64,000 nt of DNA, taken from assembly GCF_947495025.1 (NCBI RefSeq), contig NZ_CANLXG010000002.1:1058124-1122123 (forward strand), read 5' to 3'. Below, one piece after another: positions 27,408 through 37,814 of the stretch. Source of the stretch: an uncultured Roseobacter sp. (lineage in GTDB: Bacteria; Pseudomonadota; Alphaproteobacteria; Rhodobacterales; Rhodobacteraceae). Under the pieces are notes generated by a model. That model saw only the letters and a list, made by a program, of their open reading frames with translations. It was not told the origin of the DNA and did no database searches. The translations under genes and the position numbers were made by a program. The stretch's first letter is position 1; each line of letters begins with the position of its first letter.

Positions 27408-28736
27408 ATGCAGGAATGGCTTGGTATGACGGCGACCGCACTGGGGCGCGGTATCGGTACAGGCGAAATCGATGCTGTTGCGCTGACTACAACGTATCTC
27501 GATGCGATTGACAGGCATCCGTTGCGGGACAGGATTTATGCCCGCGTAACCGCCGATCGTGCGCTGGCAGAAGCCAGGGCAGCGGCAGACCGGGCCAGGC
27601 TGGGCCAGAGAAGATCGCTTCTGGATGGTGTGCCAATCAGCTGGAAAGACCTGTTCGATACGGCGGGTATCGCAACCGAGGCAGGATCGAAGCTGCTGAC
27701 TGGTCGGGTGCCGTCGCGGGATGCGCGTGTCCTTGAGAACGCGACATCTGCTGGCCTCGTCTGCCTTGGCAAAACACATATGAGCGAACTGGCTTTCTCG
27801 GGCCTGGGGCACAATCCAAGCACCGCTACACCGCCCTGTGTCAATGATGCGGATGCGGTGCCGGGTGGATCCTCTTCCGGGGCGGCAGCTTCAGTTGCAT
27901 TTGATCTGGCCGCTGCGGGGATCGGGTCTGATACAGGGGGATCGGTGCGCATACCCTCTGCATGGAACGACCTTGTGGGCCTGAAGACAACGGCGGGACG
28001 CCTGAGCCTGGAAGGGGTGGTACCGCTCGCGCTGAAGTTTGACACAGTAGGTCCGCTCTGCCGGTCCGTCGGGGATGCTGCGCATCTGCTTGCCCTGCTC
28101 GAAGGCCGCAGGCCCGCTGACCTGACCGGTGTTACACTCGAAGGTAAGCGTTTTGCCATTCTCGAAACAGTTGCTCTCGAGGATGTCCGCGAGGAGCCGC
28201 TTGCGGCTTTTCAAGAGGCGACAGAACGGCTCGGCAATGCCGGGGCGCAGATTTCGCGACTCCATATCCCTGAAATCAATGATGCAATGGCGCTCACGAC
28301 CTGCCTGTATACCTCAGAGGCCTATGGTCTGTGGCGAGATGTGATCGAGGCCAATCCGGAAGCCATGTATGCCGAAATTCTGGAACGGTTCCGCCTTGGT
28401 AAAAACCATTCCGGTCCAGACTATGTGGCTGCCTGGGCCGCACTTGAAACAGCGCGGGTTGCCTATGACAGAGCGACCGCCGGTTTCGATGCGGTCATTC
28501 TGCCAACTGCGCCAATCCTGCCGCCGAACCTCGGGCGACTGAACACGGACCACGATTACTATGTGACCGAAAACCTGCTGTCGCTGCGCAACACCCGGAT
28601 CGGAAACCTGATGGGGCTCTGCGCGCTGAGCCTGCCAGCGGGTGTGGCAAGCTGCGGTTTGATGCTGATGGGTGCGCCGGGCCACGAAGAGGCTTTGCTG
28701 CGCACCGGTGCCGCTGTCGAAGCAGCTTTGGCCTAA
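27408..28736 (+). CDS. Amidase-signature-family amidohydrolase
   Basis: 442-residue hydrolase of the amidase signature family. The Ser-cisSer-Lys triad is visible: Lys80 (VPISWKDLFD), cis-Ser155/156 (GGSSSGAAASV) and nucleophile Ser179 (GSDTGGSVRIP). The enzyme hydrolyses carboxamides; substrate unknown, and lack of gatB/gatC neighbours makes a GatA role unlikely. Start ATG at 27408; a later in-frame ATG at 27426 is possible. Confidence 0.9.
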   Translation: MQEWLGMTATALGRGIGTGEIDAVALTTTYLDAIDRHPLRDRIYARVTADRALAEARAAADRARLGQRRSLLDGVPISWKDLFDTAGIATEAGSKLLTGRVPSRDARVLENATSAGLVCLGKTHMSELAFSGLGHNPSTATPPCVNDADAVPGGSSSGAAASVAFDLAAAGIGSDTGGSVRIPSAWNDLVGLKTTAGRLSLEGVVPLALKFDTVGPLCRSVGDAAHLLALLEGRRPADLTGVTLEGKRFAILETVALEDVREEPLAAFQEATERLGNAGAQISRLHIPEINDAMALTTCLYTSEAYGLWRDVIEANPEAMYAEILERFRLGKNHSGPDYVAAWAALETARVAYDRATAGFDAVILPTAPILPPNLGRLNTDHDYYVTENLLSLRNTRIGNLMGLCALSLPAGVASCGLMLMGAPGHEEALLRTGAAVEAALA

Positions 28737-28842
28737 AAGCCACAAATTTCGATAAAGCTGCGCGTTTTTGTGGACGCAGGCGCGTGCCACAGGTACCTTA
28801 GGAGAAACGGGACGCTAATGATCCCGACCTGAGGCAGTTTTA

Positions 28843-30027
28843 ATGGTGTACCCCGAGCGGTTTTCGAACCTTCCGGCTCACGCATGGCCGCGTCTGCGCG
28901 CTCTTCTGGACGTGCATGAAGGCGGTGGTGAGCCCATCCACATGACAATTGGCGAGCCGAAACATGCGTTTCCGGCGTGGGTCACCGATAAAATAACCGA
29001 ACATGCCGCAGGCTTTAACAGCTATCCGCCAAACGATGGGGCCCCTGCGCTGAAAGAGGCGATCTGCGGTTTTGTCTCGCGCCGGTACGGCGTGCCGCTC
29101 GACGCTGAGAGCCAGGTGATGGCTCTGAACGGCACGCGCGAAGGGCTGTACAATGCAGTCATGGCCTTATGTCCTGAAACCAAAGCAGGTGGAAAACCGG
29201 CCATCCTGATGCCGAACCCCTTTTACCAGGTCTACATGATTGCCTCGCTGTCCGTAGCGGCCGACCCGGTAATGGTTCCGGCGACGACGGAAAGCGGACA
29301 TCTGCCGGACTATCACAGCCTGCCTGATGGCATTCTGAACAGGACAACTGCTGCATTCATCTGCTCGCCAGCAAACCCGCAGGGTGCTGTCGCCAGTTAT
29401 GAATACTGGCGTGGTCTGATCGAACTTGCGGAAAAATACGACTTCAGGATTTTTGCCGATGAGTGCTATTCGGAAATTTACCGCAATGAAGCGCCGGTAG
29501 GGGCGCTTCAGGTTGCGCACGAGACGGGCGCTGACCCTGATCGGGTTGTGATTTTTCATTCGCTGTCCAAACGTTCGAATTTGCCGGGTCTGCGGTCTGG
29601 ATTCGTCGCCAGCAGCGCTGAAAATATTACACAGATCAAACAGTTGCGAAACTACGCCGGATCGCCGCTGCCACTTCCGATACAACTGGCATCAGCCGCT
29701 GTCTGGAACGACGAGGAACACGTGATCGAAAACCGGGCAATGTATGTTGAGAAATACGACATCGCTGACCGGGTTCTGGGTAATGTGCCCGGCTATGCCA
29801 GCCCCGAGGCTGGCTTCTTTCTCTGGCTGCCAGTGAAAAGCGACGAAGAAGCCGCTGTGAAACTCTGGCGCGAAACCGGGGTCCGGGTTCTGCCGGGGGG
29901 ATATCTGGCACAGGACTGGAACGGTGAAAATCCGGGGCAGGGATACATACGGGCCGCCATGGTGGCTCCAAAAGCGGAAACGGCACGGGGGATCGAACTG
30001 ATCCGTGACTGCCTTTATCCGCAATAA
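28843..30027 (+). CDS. Class I/II aminotransferase, possibly succinyl-DAP transaminase
   Basis: 394-residue PLP enzyme. Seen: substrate loop IGEPKHAFPAWV, YPPNDGAPALKEAICGF, the NPFYQVY and SPANPQGAV segments, and the PLP Lys in FHSLSKRSNLPGLRSGF. The pattern resembles copies annotated DapC, N-succinyldiaminopimelate transaminase of lysine synthesis, in Rhodobacterales. Another amino-acid specificity is possible. Upstream 106-base gap probably carries the promoter; ftsK follows after 19 bases. Confidence 0.82.
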   Translation: MVYPERFSNLPAHAWPRLRALLDVHEGGGEPIHMTIGEPKHAFPAWVTDKITEHAAGFNSYPPNDGAPALKEAICGFVSRRYGVPLDAESQVMALNGTREGLYNAVMALCPETKAGGKPAILMPNPFYQVYMIASLSVAADPVMVPATTESGHLPDYHSLPDGILNRTTAAFICSPANPQGAVASYEYWRGLIELAEKYDFRIFADECYSEIYRNEAPVGALQVAHETGADPDRVVIFHSLSKRSNLPGLRSGFVASSAENITQIKQLRNYAGSPLPLPIQLASAAVWNDEEHVIENRAMYVEKYDIADRVLGNVPGYASPEAGFFLWLPVKSDEEAAVKLWRETGVRVLPGGYLAQDWNGENPGQGYIRAAMVAPKAETARGIELIRDCLYPQ

Positions 30028-30046
30028 ATGACGAGGGATCAGAGCA

Positions 30047-32833
30047 ATGGCATATCAGACTAGAGGTCGTGACCCGCTGTTTGACAGCAACATGGCGCAG
30101 GCGATGGAGAAAAGGGGCAAAGAGCTCTTTGGACTGTTCCTGATCGCACTGGGGTTGATGGCCTGTGCGATGATTGCATCCTATACGCCTGACGATCCCA
30201 ACTGGATGGTTTCAACCGATGCGCCAACGCAGAACTGGATGGGGCGTACTGGCGCGTCTATAGCGGCACCGCTGTTCATGATCGTGGGCTGGGGGTCCTG
30301 GGGCCTTGGAATCGTTCTGCTGGTGTGGGGGTTGCGCTTTGCGCTGCACAAAGGTGCTGATCGTGCCGTGGGACGGTTGATCTTTGCCCCCATCGCGATT
30401 GCGGCGGGCTCAATTTATGCTGCAACCCTGACGCCTGCCGGCAACTGGCTGGACACGCACAGCTTTGGCCTTGGCGGGCTTTTCGGCGATACCGTAATGG
30501 GCGCGTTGCTGACGCTGCTGCCGATCGGATCTGTTCTGACGGTCAAACTGATGTCGTTGCTTATGGCGCTTGGAATTCTCGCACTTGGTGCCTTTGTGCT
30601 TGGCTTCACAAAGGATGAGCTTTTGCGCATCGGGCGCTTTCTGCTGCTGGGGCTGGTCATGATGTATGCCGGCCTGATGACGCTGCTCGGCAAAAGTGCC
30701 AGCGGAACGGTAAATGCGGCACAGGTGCTTTCAGCCCGGGCAGCAGACCGCCGTGCCAGAGCGCGAGAGGCTGCCGGGGCTGACGCAACACGCGTGGCAC
30801 CCGCCCCCGAAGCGCCTGCTTTTCATGATCCGGAGACCAGCAAACCGGGTCTCTTTTCCCGGATGCCCGGGCTGGTGCGCCGCCCTGAAACCATGCCCGA
30901 GCAGGAGCTGGTCGACCCCGATGCGTTTTCGGACGACGTCGAGGCGCCGGGCGAGGACCGCATCAAAGCCCGTATTGCTGATGTGATCAAATCGAGGGTC
31001 CGCACGGGCAGCGCTGTGCACACTCCGACGACAGCACCTCTGACGCGTGGTCGCGGACGTGGCCCGGACCCGCTGGTTCTGGACACTTCCGGAGCGCGTG
31101 CAGAACCGCCATTGACGGCCGCGGCTCCGGCTGTGCCACCAGCTCCTGAGGTCGCACTTCAGGAAACTGACATCGCGCCGGAACCACCTGTCCAGACACC
31201 TGTCGTCCCGGCAGCCGAACCGCGCCGGGTTGTACAGCAGCCCGCCCGCAAACCTGTTCAGCCATCGCGCCGTGCACAGGCAGAGGCGCAACCCACACTG
31301 TCTTTCGACGAATCTCACCCGGGCTTTGAGCTGCCACCGCTCAGCCTGCTTGAGAACCCGGTGGAAATCCCGCGCCTGCACCTCAGTGATGAGGCACTCG
31401 AAGAAAACGCCCGCATGCTCGAATCCGTGCTGGACGATTACGGGGTTAAGGGCGAGATCGTGGCCGTGCGCCCCGGTCCGGTTGTGACCATGTACGAGCT
31501 TGAACCCGCGCCCGGCCTCAAAGCGAGCCGTGTTATTGGTCTCGCAGATGATATCGCACGGTCAATGGCAGCACTTTCCGCACGTGTCTCTACGGTGCCG
31601 GGCCGGTCTGTGATCGGTATCGAACTGCCCAATGAAAACCGCGAAAAGGTTGTGCTCAGAGAAATCCTTTCCGCGCGCGATTTCGGGGACGGCAATCACC
31701 GTTTGCCGCTGGCGCTGGGCAAGGACATCGGCGGCGATCCGGTGGTCGCCAACCTGGCCAAGATGCCACACCTTCTGATCGCGGGAACGACCGGTTCGGG
31801 TAAGTCCGTTGCGATCAACACCATGATCCTGTCGCTGCTCTACAAGCTGACACCCGAAGAATGCCGGATGATCATGATCGACCCCAAAATGCTCGAACTG
31901 AGCGTTTACGACGGTATTCCGCACCTGCTGTCTCCGGTGGTGACAGACCCCAAAAAGGCGCTGGTTGCGCTGAAATGGGTCGTAGGTGAAATGGAGGAAC
32001 GGTATCGCAAGATGTCCAAAATGGGCGTGCGTAACATCGAAGGTTACAACGGCCGCGTGCGCGAGGCTCTGGCCAAAGGCGAACTGTTCAGCCGGACAGT
32101 GCAGACAGGGTTTGACGAGGACACGGGCGAGCCGGTTTTTGAAACAGAAGAGAACACGCCCGAAACGCTGCCCTATATCGTGGTGATCGTCGATGAAATG
32201 GCCGACCTGATGATGGTTGCGGGCAAAGAAATCGAAGCCTGCATCCAGCGTCTGGCACAGATGGCGCGTGCCAGCGGTATCCACCTGATTATGGCCACGC
32301 AACGTCCGTCTGTTGACGTAATTACCGGTACGATCAAAGCGAACTTCCCGACGCGGATTTCCTTCCAGGTGACATCGAAAATCGACAGCCGGACGATCCT
32401 GGGTGAAATGGGCGCTGAACAGCTGCTGGGTATGGGCGACATGCTTTACATGGCCGGTGGCGCCAAGATCACGCGCTGCCATGGCCCGTTCGTGTCCGAT
32501 GAGGAAGTCGAGGAAATCGTCAACCACCTCAAAGCCTTTGGCGAACCAGACTACGTCAAGGGCGTGGTCGAGGGGCCGTCTGAGGACACCGAAAGCAGCA
32601 TTGACGCGGTTCTGGGTCTGGGTGGCAACACAGATGGTGAAGACGCGCTTTATGATACCGCCGTGCAGGTGGTGATCAACGATCGCAAGTGCTCCACCAG
32701 CTACATCCAGCGGAAACTGGCCATTGGCTACAACAAGGCGGCGCGCCTCGTTGAGCAGATGGAGGAGCAGGGTCTTGTCTCGGCGGCCAATCACGTGGGT
32801 AAACGCGAAATTCTGGTGCCGGAGCAGGGCTGA
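30047..32833 (+). CDS. ftsK: DNA translocase FtsK
   Basis: 928-residue division-site protein that pumps chromosome termini and activates XerCD. N-terminal region has about four transmembrane helices (residues 20-220), then a low-complexity Pro/Ala-rich linker (about 240-430), and the RecA-like motor with Walker A GTTGSGKS near residue 582 and Walker B-like [12 protein letters not shown]. The C-terminal gamma winged helix ([17 protein letters not shown]) recognises KOPS. Shorter than E. coli FtsK mainly in the linker. Follows the aminotransferase closely and precedes lolA. Confidence 0.96.
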   Translation: MAYQTRGRDPLFDSNMAQAMEKRGKELFGLFLIALGLMACAMIASYTPDDPNWMVSTDAPTQNWMGRTGASIAAPLFMIVGWGSWGLGIVLLVWGLRFALHKGADRAVGRLIFAPIAIAAGSIYAATLTPAGNWLDTHSFGLGGLFGDTVMGALLTLLPIGSVLTVKLMSLLMALGILALGAFVLGFTKDELLRIGRFLLLGLVMMYAGLMTLLGKSASGTVNAAQVLSARAADRRARAREAAGADATRVAPAPEAPAFHDPETSKPGLFSRMPGLVRRPETMPEQELVDPDAFSDDVEAPGEDRIKARIADVIKSRVRTGSAVHTPTTAPLTRGRGRGPDPLVLDTSGARAEPPLTAAAPAVPPAPEVALQETDIAPEPPVQTPVVPAAEPRRVVQQPARKPVQPSRRAQAEAQPTLSFDESHPGFELPPLSLLENPVEIPRLHLSDEALEENARMLESVLDDYGVKGEIVAVRPGPVVTMYELEPAPGLKASRVIGLADDIARSMAALSARVSTVPGRSVIGIELPNENREKVVLREILSARDFGDGNHRLPLALGKDIGGDPVVANLAKMPHLLIAGTTGSGKSVAINTMILSLLYKLTPEECRMIMIDPKMLELSVYDGIPHLLSPVVTDPKKALVALKWVVGEMEERYRKMSKMGVRNIEGYNGRVREALAKGELFSRTVQTGFDEDTGEPVFETEENTPETLPYIVVIVDEMADLMMVAGKEIEACIQRLAQMARASGIHLIMATQRPSVDVITGTIKANFPTRISFQVTSKIDSRTILGEMGAEQLLGMGDMLYMAGGAKITRCHGPFVSDEEVEEIVNHLKAFGEPDYVKGVVEGPSEDTESSIDAVLGLGGNTDGEDALYDTAVQVVINDRKCSTSYIQRKLAIGYNKAARLVEQMEEQGLVSAANHVGKREILVPEQG

Positions 32834-32864
32834 TCTGCGGAACAATTTGCGCATAACGGGTGTT

Positions 32865-32879
32865 TGCTATCGCATAGCA
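32865..32879. repeat. Short inverted repeat upstream of lolA
   Basis: TGCTAT-CGC-ATAGCA, a perfect 6-bp dyad, lies 53 bases before the lolA start, in the 98-base ftsK-lolA gap. It could be an operator, but nothing else supports that. Confidence 0.25.
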
Positions 32880-32931
32880 GAGCCCGGCGCCCTACATCAC
32901 AGGGCAGAAATGACGCAATAAGGAAGCCGCG

Positions 32932-33537
32932 ATGACGATGATCCGACGGAGTTTTCTGGCCATTTGCCTGATGGCGGCAGGCATTGGTCCGGCAGCAGCA
33001 GATCAGCTGTCGCTGAATGCGATTTCAAACTACCTGAATGGTCTGAAAACGGCGCAGGGATCGTTCACGCAGATCAATGATGACGGGTCGCTGAGCACCG
33101 GCCGGCTGTACATCAGCCGCCCGGGCAAGATGCGCTTTGAATATGACCCGCCCGAGCAGGCGCTGGTCATTGCCGAGGCCAACGCTGTCTTTATTATCGA
33201 CAAGAAATCCAATCAGCCGCCGGAGACTTATCCGCTGAGGCGCACCCCGCTGTCACTGATCCTTGCCCGCAATATCAATCTGGCGCGCGCCAGCATGGTC
33301 ACAAACCATACTTTTGATGGCACCGCCACAATCGTGACGGCACGGGACCCGGAAAATCCGGAATACGGCAACATACAGATGAGTTTCACCGAGAACCCGG
33401 TCCAGCTGCGCCAGTGGATTGTGAACGACGCTAACGGTGGGACGACAACGGTTATTCTGGGTGAATTCGAAACAGGGATGAACCTTGCGTCATCCCTGTT
33501 CAGTGCTGATCGCGCTGTCACCCAGCGCGATCGCTGA
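32932..33537 (+). CDS. lolA: Outer-membrane lipoprotein carrier LolA
   Basis: 201-residue periplasmic chaperone that ferries lipoproteins from LolCDE to LolB. A signal peptide (MAAGIGPAAADQ region) is followed by the LolA-type sequence GLKTAQGSFTQ, SRPGKMRFEYDPPEQALVI and a C-terminal beta stretch. GGAAG lies 5 bases before the ATG. Downstream end is 3 bases from the convergent SLT lipoprotein stop. Confidence 0.93.
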   Translation: MTMIRRSFLAICLMAAGIGPAAADQLSLNAISNYLNGLKTAQGSFTQINDDGSLSTGRLYISRPGKMRFEYDPPEQALVIAEANAVFIIDKKSNQPPETYPLRRTPLSLILARNINLARASMVTNHTFDGTATIVTARDPENPEYGNIQMSFTENPVQLRQWIVNDANGGTTTVILGEFETGMNLASSLFSADRAVTQRDR

Positions 33538-33540
33538 GCC

Positions 33541-34128
33541 TTATCGTCCGACGCTGCAGGCCGCCAGCTGCGCCTGATAGGTGTCCGCACGGGCGTCTAC
33601 CCTGTTCGCCACGTTCAGCAGCCAGGACTTACGGTTATAGGACCCTCTGGCATAGCCTGTGTGGCCCTCGTGATAGGCAAGGTACTGGTTGCGCGTGTCA
33701 TAAAGGGAAATGCCGTTTCGCTCGCGGCTGATGTTCATATACCAGCCCATAAAGTCACTGGCATCGCGAATGCGGTCTCGCCGGGCAAAGCGCTTACCAG
33801 TGGCACGCTGGTAGTCCTCCCACGTGCCATCAAGCGCCTGTGCATAGCCATAAGCGCTGGACTGACGCCCCATCGGAATCACACCCAGCGCGTATTTGTG
33901 TGGCGTGCGCGCATTGGACACAAAACGGCTCTCCTGATGAATCGTAGCCATCTGAACATGCACGGGCACGCCCCATTTGCGTTCCGTTTCCTGGAATGCC
34001 TTCATGTACTGCGGGCGCTCCTGAACCAGACGGCACGCGTTATCCAGATTACGCGGCGCCGACGACTGGCCACCCCCACACGAGGCCACCAGTAAAATCA
34101 GTCCCAAAGCGCGAAGAGTTCTGCTCAT
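33541..34128 (-). CDS. Lytic-transglycosylase-like lipoprotein (SLT fold)
   Basis: 195-residue lipoprotein with lipobox LLVASCG (Cys at residue 17) and an SLT/lysozyme-type domain. The catalytic Glu is probably Glu66 in ATIHQESRFV. The later Tyr-rich GYAQALDGTW and YHEGHTGYARGSY segments follow the family. It would cut peptidoglycan at or near the outer membrane. AGAGGCAG precedes the ATG and an A+T-rich tract (TATTTTTAT on the plus strand) lies immediately upstream, likely the promoter shared with nothing else. Confidence 0.8.
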   Translation of the reverse strand: MSRTLRALGLILLVASCGGGQSSAPRNLDNACRLVQERPQYMKAFQETERKWGVPVHVQMATIHQESRFVSNARTPHKYALGVIPMGRQSSAYGYAQALDGTWEDYQRATGKRFARRDRIRDASDFMGWYMNISRERNGISLYDTRNQYLAYHEGHTGYARGSYNRKSWLLNVANRVDARADTYQAQLAACSVGR

Positions 34129-34200
34129 CTGCCTCTCGCTTTTTTATATTTTTATTGAGCCTACTGTAGCTGAAAAAAGTGCTCAGGGAAATCACGTTTT

Positions 34201-35082
34201 CTACAGAAGAGCTGCCAGCAGAACAGGCAGCGCTGCCACCGACATCAGGGTTGAGGCGACGACAAGCCCCGCGACCTCATCAGATTTCGCACCATACTTT
34301 TCGGCGAGCATATAAGAGGTCACAGCAACCGGGGTTGCCACCTGCAGAACAAGCACCGCGAAGGCAACCGGATCAAGGTCAAAACCACGGGCTGCGACCC
34401 ATGCGATACCGGTGCAGATGATAAGTTTGACTGCGCTGAGGAACACTGCGCGCAGCATCCCGCCGGCACGAAGCCGCGCCACGGCGACACCAAGGGTGAT
34501 CAGCATCAGAGGAATGCCGATCTGCCCCACCAGGCTCAGCGTGTTGGTCAGAAATTCCGGTGTGCGCCAGCCCTGCCACATGAACAGAAGTCCAAGTACC
34601 GTACCGCCAAACAGAGGTTCGCGCAGAATTTTGGTCAACGAACCCTGGCCGGCAACCATCCAGATCCCGAAAGTGAAATTCCAGACCAGCATGACAGCAA
34701 ACACGATAATCGCATAGCTCAGCCCTTCGTTTCCAAAGGCAAAAAGCGCCAGCGGTAACCCCAGATTGCCGGTATTTCCAAAGATAAGAGGGCTGGTAAA
34801 CGTCCGGTTGTCGAGGCGCATAACCCGGACAAGGACCAGAACCACCAGCGTTACCGCCCCATAGGCAGCCGCGGACGCCAGCGACAGCGCCGTCAGTGCC
34901 TGTGCGTCAATCTCTGTTTCCATAAGCGAAACAAAAATCAGACAAGGCAAAGACAGTGTCATGGCCAGCTGAGTGACAAACTGCAGGCGATATTCCAGCC
35001 CGCACCGCACCCACGTATAGCCGATAGCCGCCAGCAAAAAGACCGGAGCAACAATTTCCAGCACTGTAAGTGCAAGGTTCAC
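34201..35082 (-). CDS. AEC-family transporter
   Basis: 293-residue inner-membrane permease of the auxin efflux carrier family, with about ten hydrophobic helices. Seen: an N-terminal helix ending YTWVRCG, the conserved FGNTGNLGLPLALFAFG and GIPLMLITLGVAVARLR regions, and a C-terminal VATPVAVTSYMLAEKYG. Bacterial members export or import small carboxylates or amino acids; substrate unknown. Divergent from hspQ. Confidence 0.87.
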   Translation of the reverse strand: MNLALTVLEIVAPVFLLAAIGYTWVRCGLEYRLQFVTQLAMTLSLPCLIFVSLMETEIDAQALTALSLASAAAYGAVTLVVLVLVRVMRLDNRTFTSPLIFGNTGNLGLPLALFAFGNEGLSYAIIVFAVMLVWNFTFGIWMVAGQGSLTKILREPLFGGTVLGLLFMWQGWRTPEFLTNTLSLVGQIGIPLMLITLGVAVARLRAGGMLRAVFLSAVKLIICTGIAWVAARGFDLDPVAFAVLVLQVATPVAVTSYMLAEKYGAKSDEVAGLVVASTLMSVAALPVLLAALL

Positions 35083-35166
35083 AATCTGTTTCCCGAAATT
35101 GCGGTCCAGGAAATGGACAAATGGCTATTGAACCGTTTAATAACGGGCGGTAGAGGCAGCATTGTT

Positions 35167-35493
35167 ATGAATGGTACACGCGCGAAATACCACCTTGGAC
35201 AGGTCGTCCGGCACCGGAAACATCCGTTCCGCGGTGTGATTTTTGACGTGGATCCCGAATTTGCAAATACCGACGAATGGTACGAGGCAATTCCCGAGGA
35301 CAGCCGCCCTGCAAAAGAACAGCCGTTCTATCACCTTCTGGCTGAAAATGAGCAGAGCTATTACGTAGCATACGTGTCGGAGCAGAACCTTGTCGCGGAC
35401 TATTCAGGCGAACCTGTTGATCATCCGGACATCCCTGATCTCTTTGGTCCGTTTCAGAACGGCACATATCCACTGCACTTCCAGATGAACTGA
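35167..35493 (+). CDS. hspQ: Heat-shock protein HspQ (YccV family)
   Basis: 108-residue hemimethylated-DNA-binding-family protein; in E. coli HspQ binds DnaA and is a Lon substrate and activator. Seen: KYHLGQVVRHRKHPFRGVIFDVDPEF, EWYEAIP and QPFYHLLAEN, SYYVAYVSEQNLV. I start it at the ATG at 35167, because upstream sequence is not like the family and AGAGG lies 12 bases before it. It is 11 bases from the convergent gamma-glutamyltransferase stop. Confidence 0.9.
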   Translation: MNGTRAKYHLGQVVRHRKHPFRGVIFDVDPEFANTDEWYEAIPEDSRPAKEQPFYHLLAENEQSYYVAYVSEQNLVADYSGEPVDHPDIPDLFGPFQNGTYPLHFQMN

Positions 35494-35503
35494 GCCAGGG
35501 GGC

Positions 35504-37081
35504 TCAGTATCCGAGCGCGCATCCATCTTTGCGCGGATCGCTGGCCCCTTCGAGCACACCATCGTCACGGATCAGAATCGCCTGGGCGCCGCCAATGGCA
35601 GTGTCGGGGATTGTGACGTTGTGGCCCATATCGGTGAGTTCCTGTCGGACAGTATCAGAGAAACCGCGCTCGACCTTCATATTCCCCTGGTCCGGGAACG
35701 AGCGCGGAGCATCGATCGCCGTTTGCGGGTCCATTCCGAAGTCGGACAGATTGGACGCAAAACGCGCATGTCCGTGGGGCTGGTATGCGCCCCCCATGAC
35801 CCCAAAGGGCATGACGACGCGGCCACCCTTGCGGATCATGCCCGGAATGATGGTATGCAGCGGTCGCTTGCCACCCTTCATTTCGTTCGGGTGGCCCTCT
35901 TCAAGCGTGAAACCTGCACCACGGTTCTGCAGCAGTATCCCGTATTTGTCCGATGCAATCCCCGAACCGAACCCGTTAAAAATCGAATAGATCAGCGAAA
36001 CCGACATGCCGTCGCGGTCGACCACCGTGATATAGATGGTTTCTTTGTGCACCGTTTCGCTGAGTGTCATCGCCGATGCCATCGCCGTGCGCGGGTCAAT
36101 CAGATCGGCAAGCTGACGGGCAGTATCCATACTGAGCATGTGATCCAGCCGCGTCATGTAGTCCGCATCCGCGACAAAGCGGTTACGTGCGTCATATGCC
36201 AGTTTGGCGGCCTCGGCCTCGATATGCGTTCTTTCCGTTCCAAACGGATCCATTGCTGAAATGTCGAACTGCGCCAGGATGTTCATCATCAGAATCGCGG
36301 TGGCGCCGTGACCGTTTGGCGGATGTTCGACAACCTCCAGATCCCTGTACGTTCCGGAAACAGGTATTGTCGGCGTGCAAGACACCCTGGCAAAGTCATC
36401 GAGCGTATGTGTGCCGCCAAGCGCGGTCAGTGCACTGACCATGTCTTCCGCGATTTCGCCGGTATAAAAGGCGTCGCGCCCGTCCCGTGCGATACGGCGC
36501 AGAACGTCGGCCTGACCGGGTGCTGCAAAAATTTCACCGCCCTTGGGGACAGCGCCGTTGATCATAAAGCGGTCTTTTGCGACGCCCTGCAGTACCCAGG
36601 CATCTCTTTCCCAGTCGAATGCGACGCGGTCAGCGACCGGCACACCGGACTCTGCATATCTGATTGCGGGTTCCAGTATCGCGTCGAGGCCGATGCGACC
36701 CACATTTTCTGACAGGTAACAGAATGCGTCGACGGCTCCCGGAATGGTTACGGCGTGCGCGCTGTTTACCGGCACCCTGCTGTGACCGGCCTGTCGCAGC
36801 AGGGCGGCGTCGGATGCAGCGGGCGCGCGGCCCGAACCGTTCAAAGCTTTGACCTCACTGTCTGGCGTTTCAGACCACAGCACAAAGCAGTCGCCGCCTA
36901 TTCCTGTCATCTGGGGTTCGCAGATGCCCAGCAGGACCGATGCGGAAACTGCCGCATCCATGGCGTTTCCACCGCGTTCCAGAATATCGATGGCTGTTTT
37001 TGTGGCCAGCGGGTGCGACGTTGCGCACATACCGTTGGTGGCAAGGACCGGGGACCGGCCCGGAAAGTGAAAATCGCGCAT
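35504..37081 (-). CDS. ggt: Gamma-glutamyltransferase family protein
   Basis: 525-residue Ntn-hydrolase that cleaves gamma-glutamyl bonds of glutathione. The nucleophile is probably Thr348 (KETIYITVVD), where self-cleavage would occur, and GGAYQPHGHARF and the PNGHGATAILMMNIL region also match. No clear signal peptide is present, so it may be cytoplasmic and of the YwrD-like subgroup rather than the exported E. coli type. Start at 37081 is as given by length; monocistronic. Confidence 0.87.
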   Translation of the reverse strand: MRDFHFPGRSPVLATNGMCATSHPLATKTAIDILERGGNAMDAAVSASVLLGICEPQMTGIGGDCFVLWSETPDSEVKALNGSGRAPAASDAALLRQAGHSRVPVNSAHAVTIPGAVDAFCYLSENVGRIGLDAILEPAIRYAESGVPVADRVAFDWERDAWVLQGVAKDRFMINGAVPKGGEIFAAPGQADVLRRIARDGRDAFYTGEIAEDMVSALTALGGTHTLDDFARVSCTPTIPVSGTYRDLEVVEHPPNGHGATAILMMNILAQFDISAMDPFGTERTHIEAEAAKLAYDARNRFVADADYMTRLDHMLSMDTARQLADLIDPRTAMASAMTLSETVHKETIYITVVDRDGMSVSLIYSIFNGFGSGIASDKYGILLQNRGAGFTLEEGHPNEMKGGKRPLHTIIPGMIRKGGRVVMPFGVMGGAYQPHGHARFASNLSDFGMDPQTAIDAPRSFPDQGNMKVERGFSDTVRQELTDMGHNVTIPDTAIGGAQAILIRDDGVLEGASDPRKDGCALGY

Positions 37082-37240
37082 ATATTCCCCCGTCGACAGG
37101 CACAGTGCACATTAGTGCGATGATGCCGGATGTCCACGAGCCAGAACAGGGATAGGGGAGGAATTCCTCGACGCCGCGCACTGGGTGGGGGCTATTAGAC
37201 GCGGCGCCGAGGGAAGCTATATGCAGCTACAGGAGCAGTT

Positions 37241-37273
37241 ATGCCGGTCGAACAAGGCCGCATTATGAAGTGA
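37241..37273 (+). other. Tiny ORF in ggt-rsbW gap, doubtful
   Basis: A 10-codon frame (MPVEQGRIMK) follows an AGGAG by 5 bases in the 258-base gap. It is too short to recognise; nothing shows it is translated. The rest of the gap holds only the presumed ggt promoter and the possible terminator at 37303-37329. Confidence 0.15.
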
Positions 37274-37302
37274 TTTTGTTCGTTTGGGGAATAATTGAGA
37301 AG

Positions 37303-37329
37303 AAAGTAAGACCGGCCGCCTCAGGTCTT
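37303..37329 (-). terminator. Possible terminator after the anti-sigma kinase gene
   Basis: AAGACC and GGTCTT pair around a 10-base loop; on the minus strand a pyrimidine-rich ACTTTCTTCTC follows. The stem is only 6 bp, so this is a moderate call. Confidence 0.4.
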
Positions 37330-37339
37330 AACAGGGTCT

Positions 37340-37789
37340 TTACATGATAATTCCAACCGGCAGACGCAGCGTGAGCCGGTTCTGCGTTGCGTTGCGGGCA
37401 TAATGAACGTCCTTGGCCAGGTCCTGGATAAGGAACCAGCCAAATCCACCCTCGGGCAGATCGCCCAGGTCAACATCAACGGAAACCTGGTTGCCCAGGG
37501 GCAGCTGCCCGTCAGGCATCGCCAGTCCTGCATCGGTGATGCTCACATGCAGCCCGTCTTTTTTGTGTACACAGCGGATATCGATCGGCCCTGAGGGACT
37601 GCCTTCGGGATACGCATGCTCGACGATGTTGTTCAGAACTTCTGCCAGAACCAGTTCGATCGTTCCGGATTCCTCGACATCAAGCCCGATCGGGCCAAGG
37701 GCAGAAAGGAACCGGCTCAGCGCTTCGCGCACAGCCATTTCGCTGCTCATGATCGAAACTTCAAAGGGGGGGAGGATTTCCGCAGCCAT
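37340..37789 (-). CDS. RsbW-like anti-sigma factor/ATP-binding protein
   Basis: 149-residue GHKL ATPase of the anti-sigma family. The N box is LAEVLNNIVEHAY; G-type segments DAGLAMPDGQ and GGFGWFLIQDL follow. In partner-switching systems such a protein sequesters a sigma factor or another target until its antagonist binds. I start at ATG 37789 after GGAAAGG (9 bases). It follows the STAS gene directly, its presumed partner. Confidence 0.85.
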   Translation of the reverse strand: MAAEILPPFEVSIMSSEMAVREALSRFLSALGPIGLDVEESGTIELVLAEVLNNIVEHAYPEGSPSGPIDIRCVHKKDGLHVSITDAGLAMPDGQLPLGNQVSVDVDLGDLPEGGFGWFLIQDLAKDVHYARNATQNRLTLRLPVGIIM

Positions 37790-37814
37790 TGGCTCGGTCC
37801 TTTCCGTAGGCTCG

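Noticed and set aside
31562..32854. 430-codon antisense frame over the ftsK motor
   Set aside because: Shadow of the FtsK frame; no recognisable domain.
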